Of a stretch of 64,000 nucleotides of DNA, positions 63,897 to 64,000 are shown piece by piece. The position numbers were made by a program, and so were the translations under genes. Origin of the DNA: Brasenia schreberi (lineage: Eukaryota; Streptophyta; Magnoliopsida; Nymphaeales; Cabombaceae). Every line of letters begins with the position of its first letter. Position 1 is the first letter of the stretch. Location of the stretch: contig JAYKKT010000059.1 of NCBI GenBank assembly GCA_036023115.1, positions 9,572,501 to 9,636,500 of the forward strand, read 5' to 3'. The notes beneath the pieces are model-generated. The model was not told the DNA's origin. It worked only from the letters and a program-made list of their open reading frames with translations, and did no database searches.

Positions 63897-64000
63897 ATCT
63901 ATTTTTCTAAACTAAATGGTTAAGATTTATTTTGGTATGATATCATGTAATGTTGTTAACATATACTACATACTAGTTTCTTGTCATATGTTGAATAGTT

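Overview
This window is nuclear DNA of a flowering plant. It holds one recognisable host gene, a plant-only Raf-like protein kinase with eight coding exons and GT-AG introns, surrounded and filled by plant-type transposons: RTE-clade LINEs, Ty1/copia elements, hAT, tRNA-derived SINEs and a non-coding LTR element. Introns this inflated point to a TE-rich angiosperm genome, but I cannot name the species or order.

Host gene: on the minus strand, from the ATG at 60605 to the stop at 20233, eight exons join in frame into 3570 coding bases (1189 aa). The protein has an N-terminal PB1 domain, a long low-complexity middle and a complete C-terminal kinase domain, the layout of plant B4-group Raf-like MAPKKKs. 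Coding sequence fills 3.6 kb of 40.4 kb. Introns 5, 6 and 7 (15.2, 5.1 and 13.7 kb) are swollen by insertions, yet every splice site and reading frame is intact.

Layout: 1-1983, unrecognised DNA with a complex hairpin and a compound microsatellite. 1984-7503, a decayed Ty1/copia element (Copia-1, minus). 8454-15203, two adjacent RTE LINEs (A and B), each with target-site duplications. 15222-20232, 3' flank of the kinase gene with LINE and SINE remnants. 20727-32554, intron 7: a Ty1/copia element (Copia-2) bounded by ACTAG duplications, itself carrying a LINE (C), a hAT transposon and a small TIR element. 34185-39259, intron 6: LINEs J, D and a 40-bp LINE stub, with a second TIR element inside J. 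39380-54613, intron 5: LINE G split by a 5.6-kb LTR element without genes, LINE H, a 35-bp stub and the nearly intact full-length LINE F. 55080-57581, intron 3: an internally deleted LINE (I). 57963-60605, the large first coding exon, then a leader with a likely intron and two overlapping uORFs. 61737-63896, a 5'-truncated LINE (E) with a long open RT frame, upstream of the kinase gene.

One RTE LINE family accounts for about 14 separate insertions, from 3.3 kb down to 35 bp; a 52-bp stub comes from a related family. Because many have clear target-site duplications, the window shows how this family inserts: ultra-short 3' stubs, filler at 5' junctions copied from nearby DNA, a possible template jump and a shared deletion in two neighbours. 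I did not find a convincing new gene system; the novelty lies in these insertion structures and in the kinase gene surviving them.
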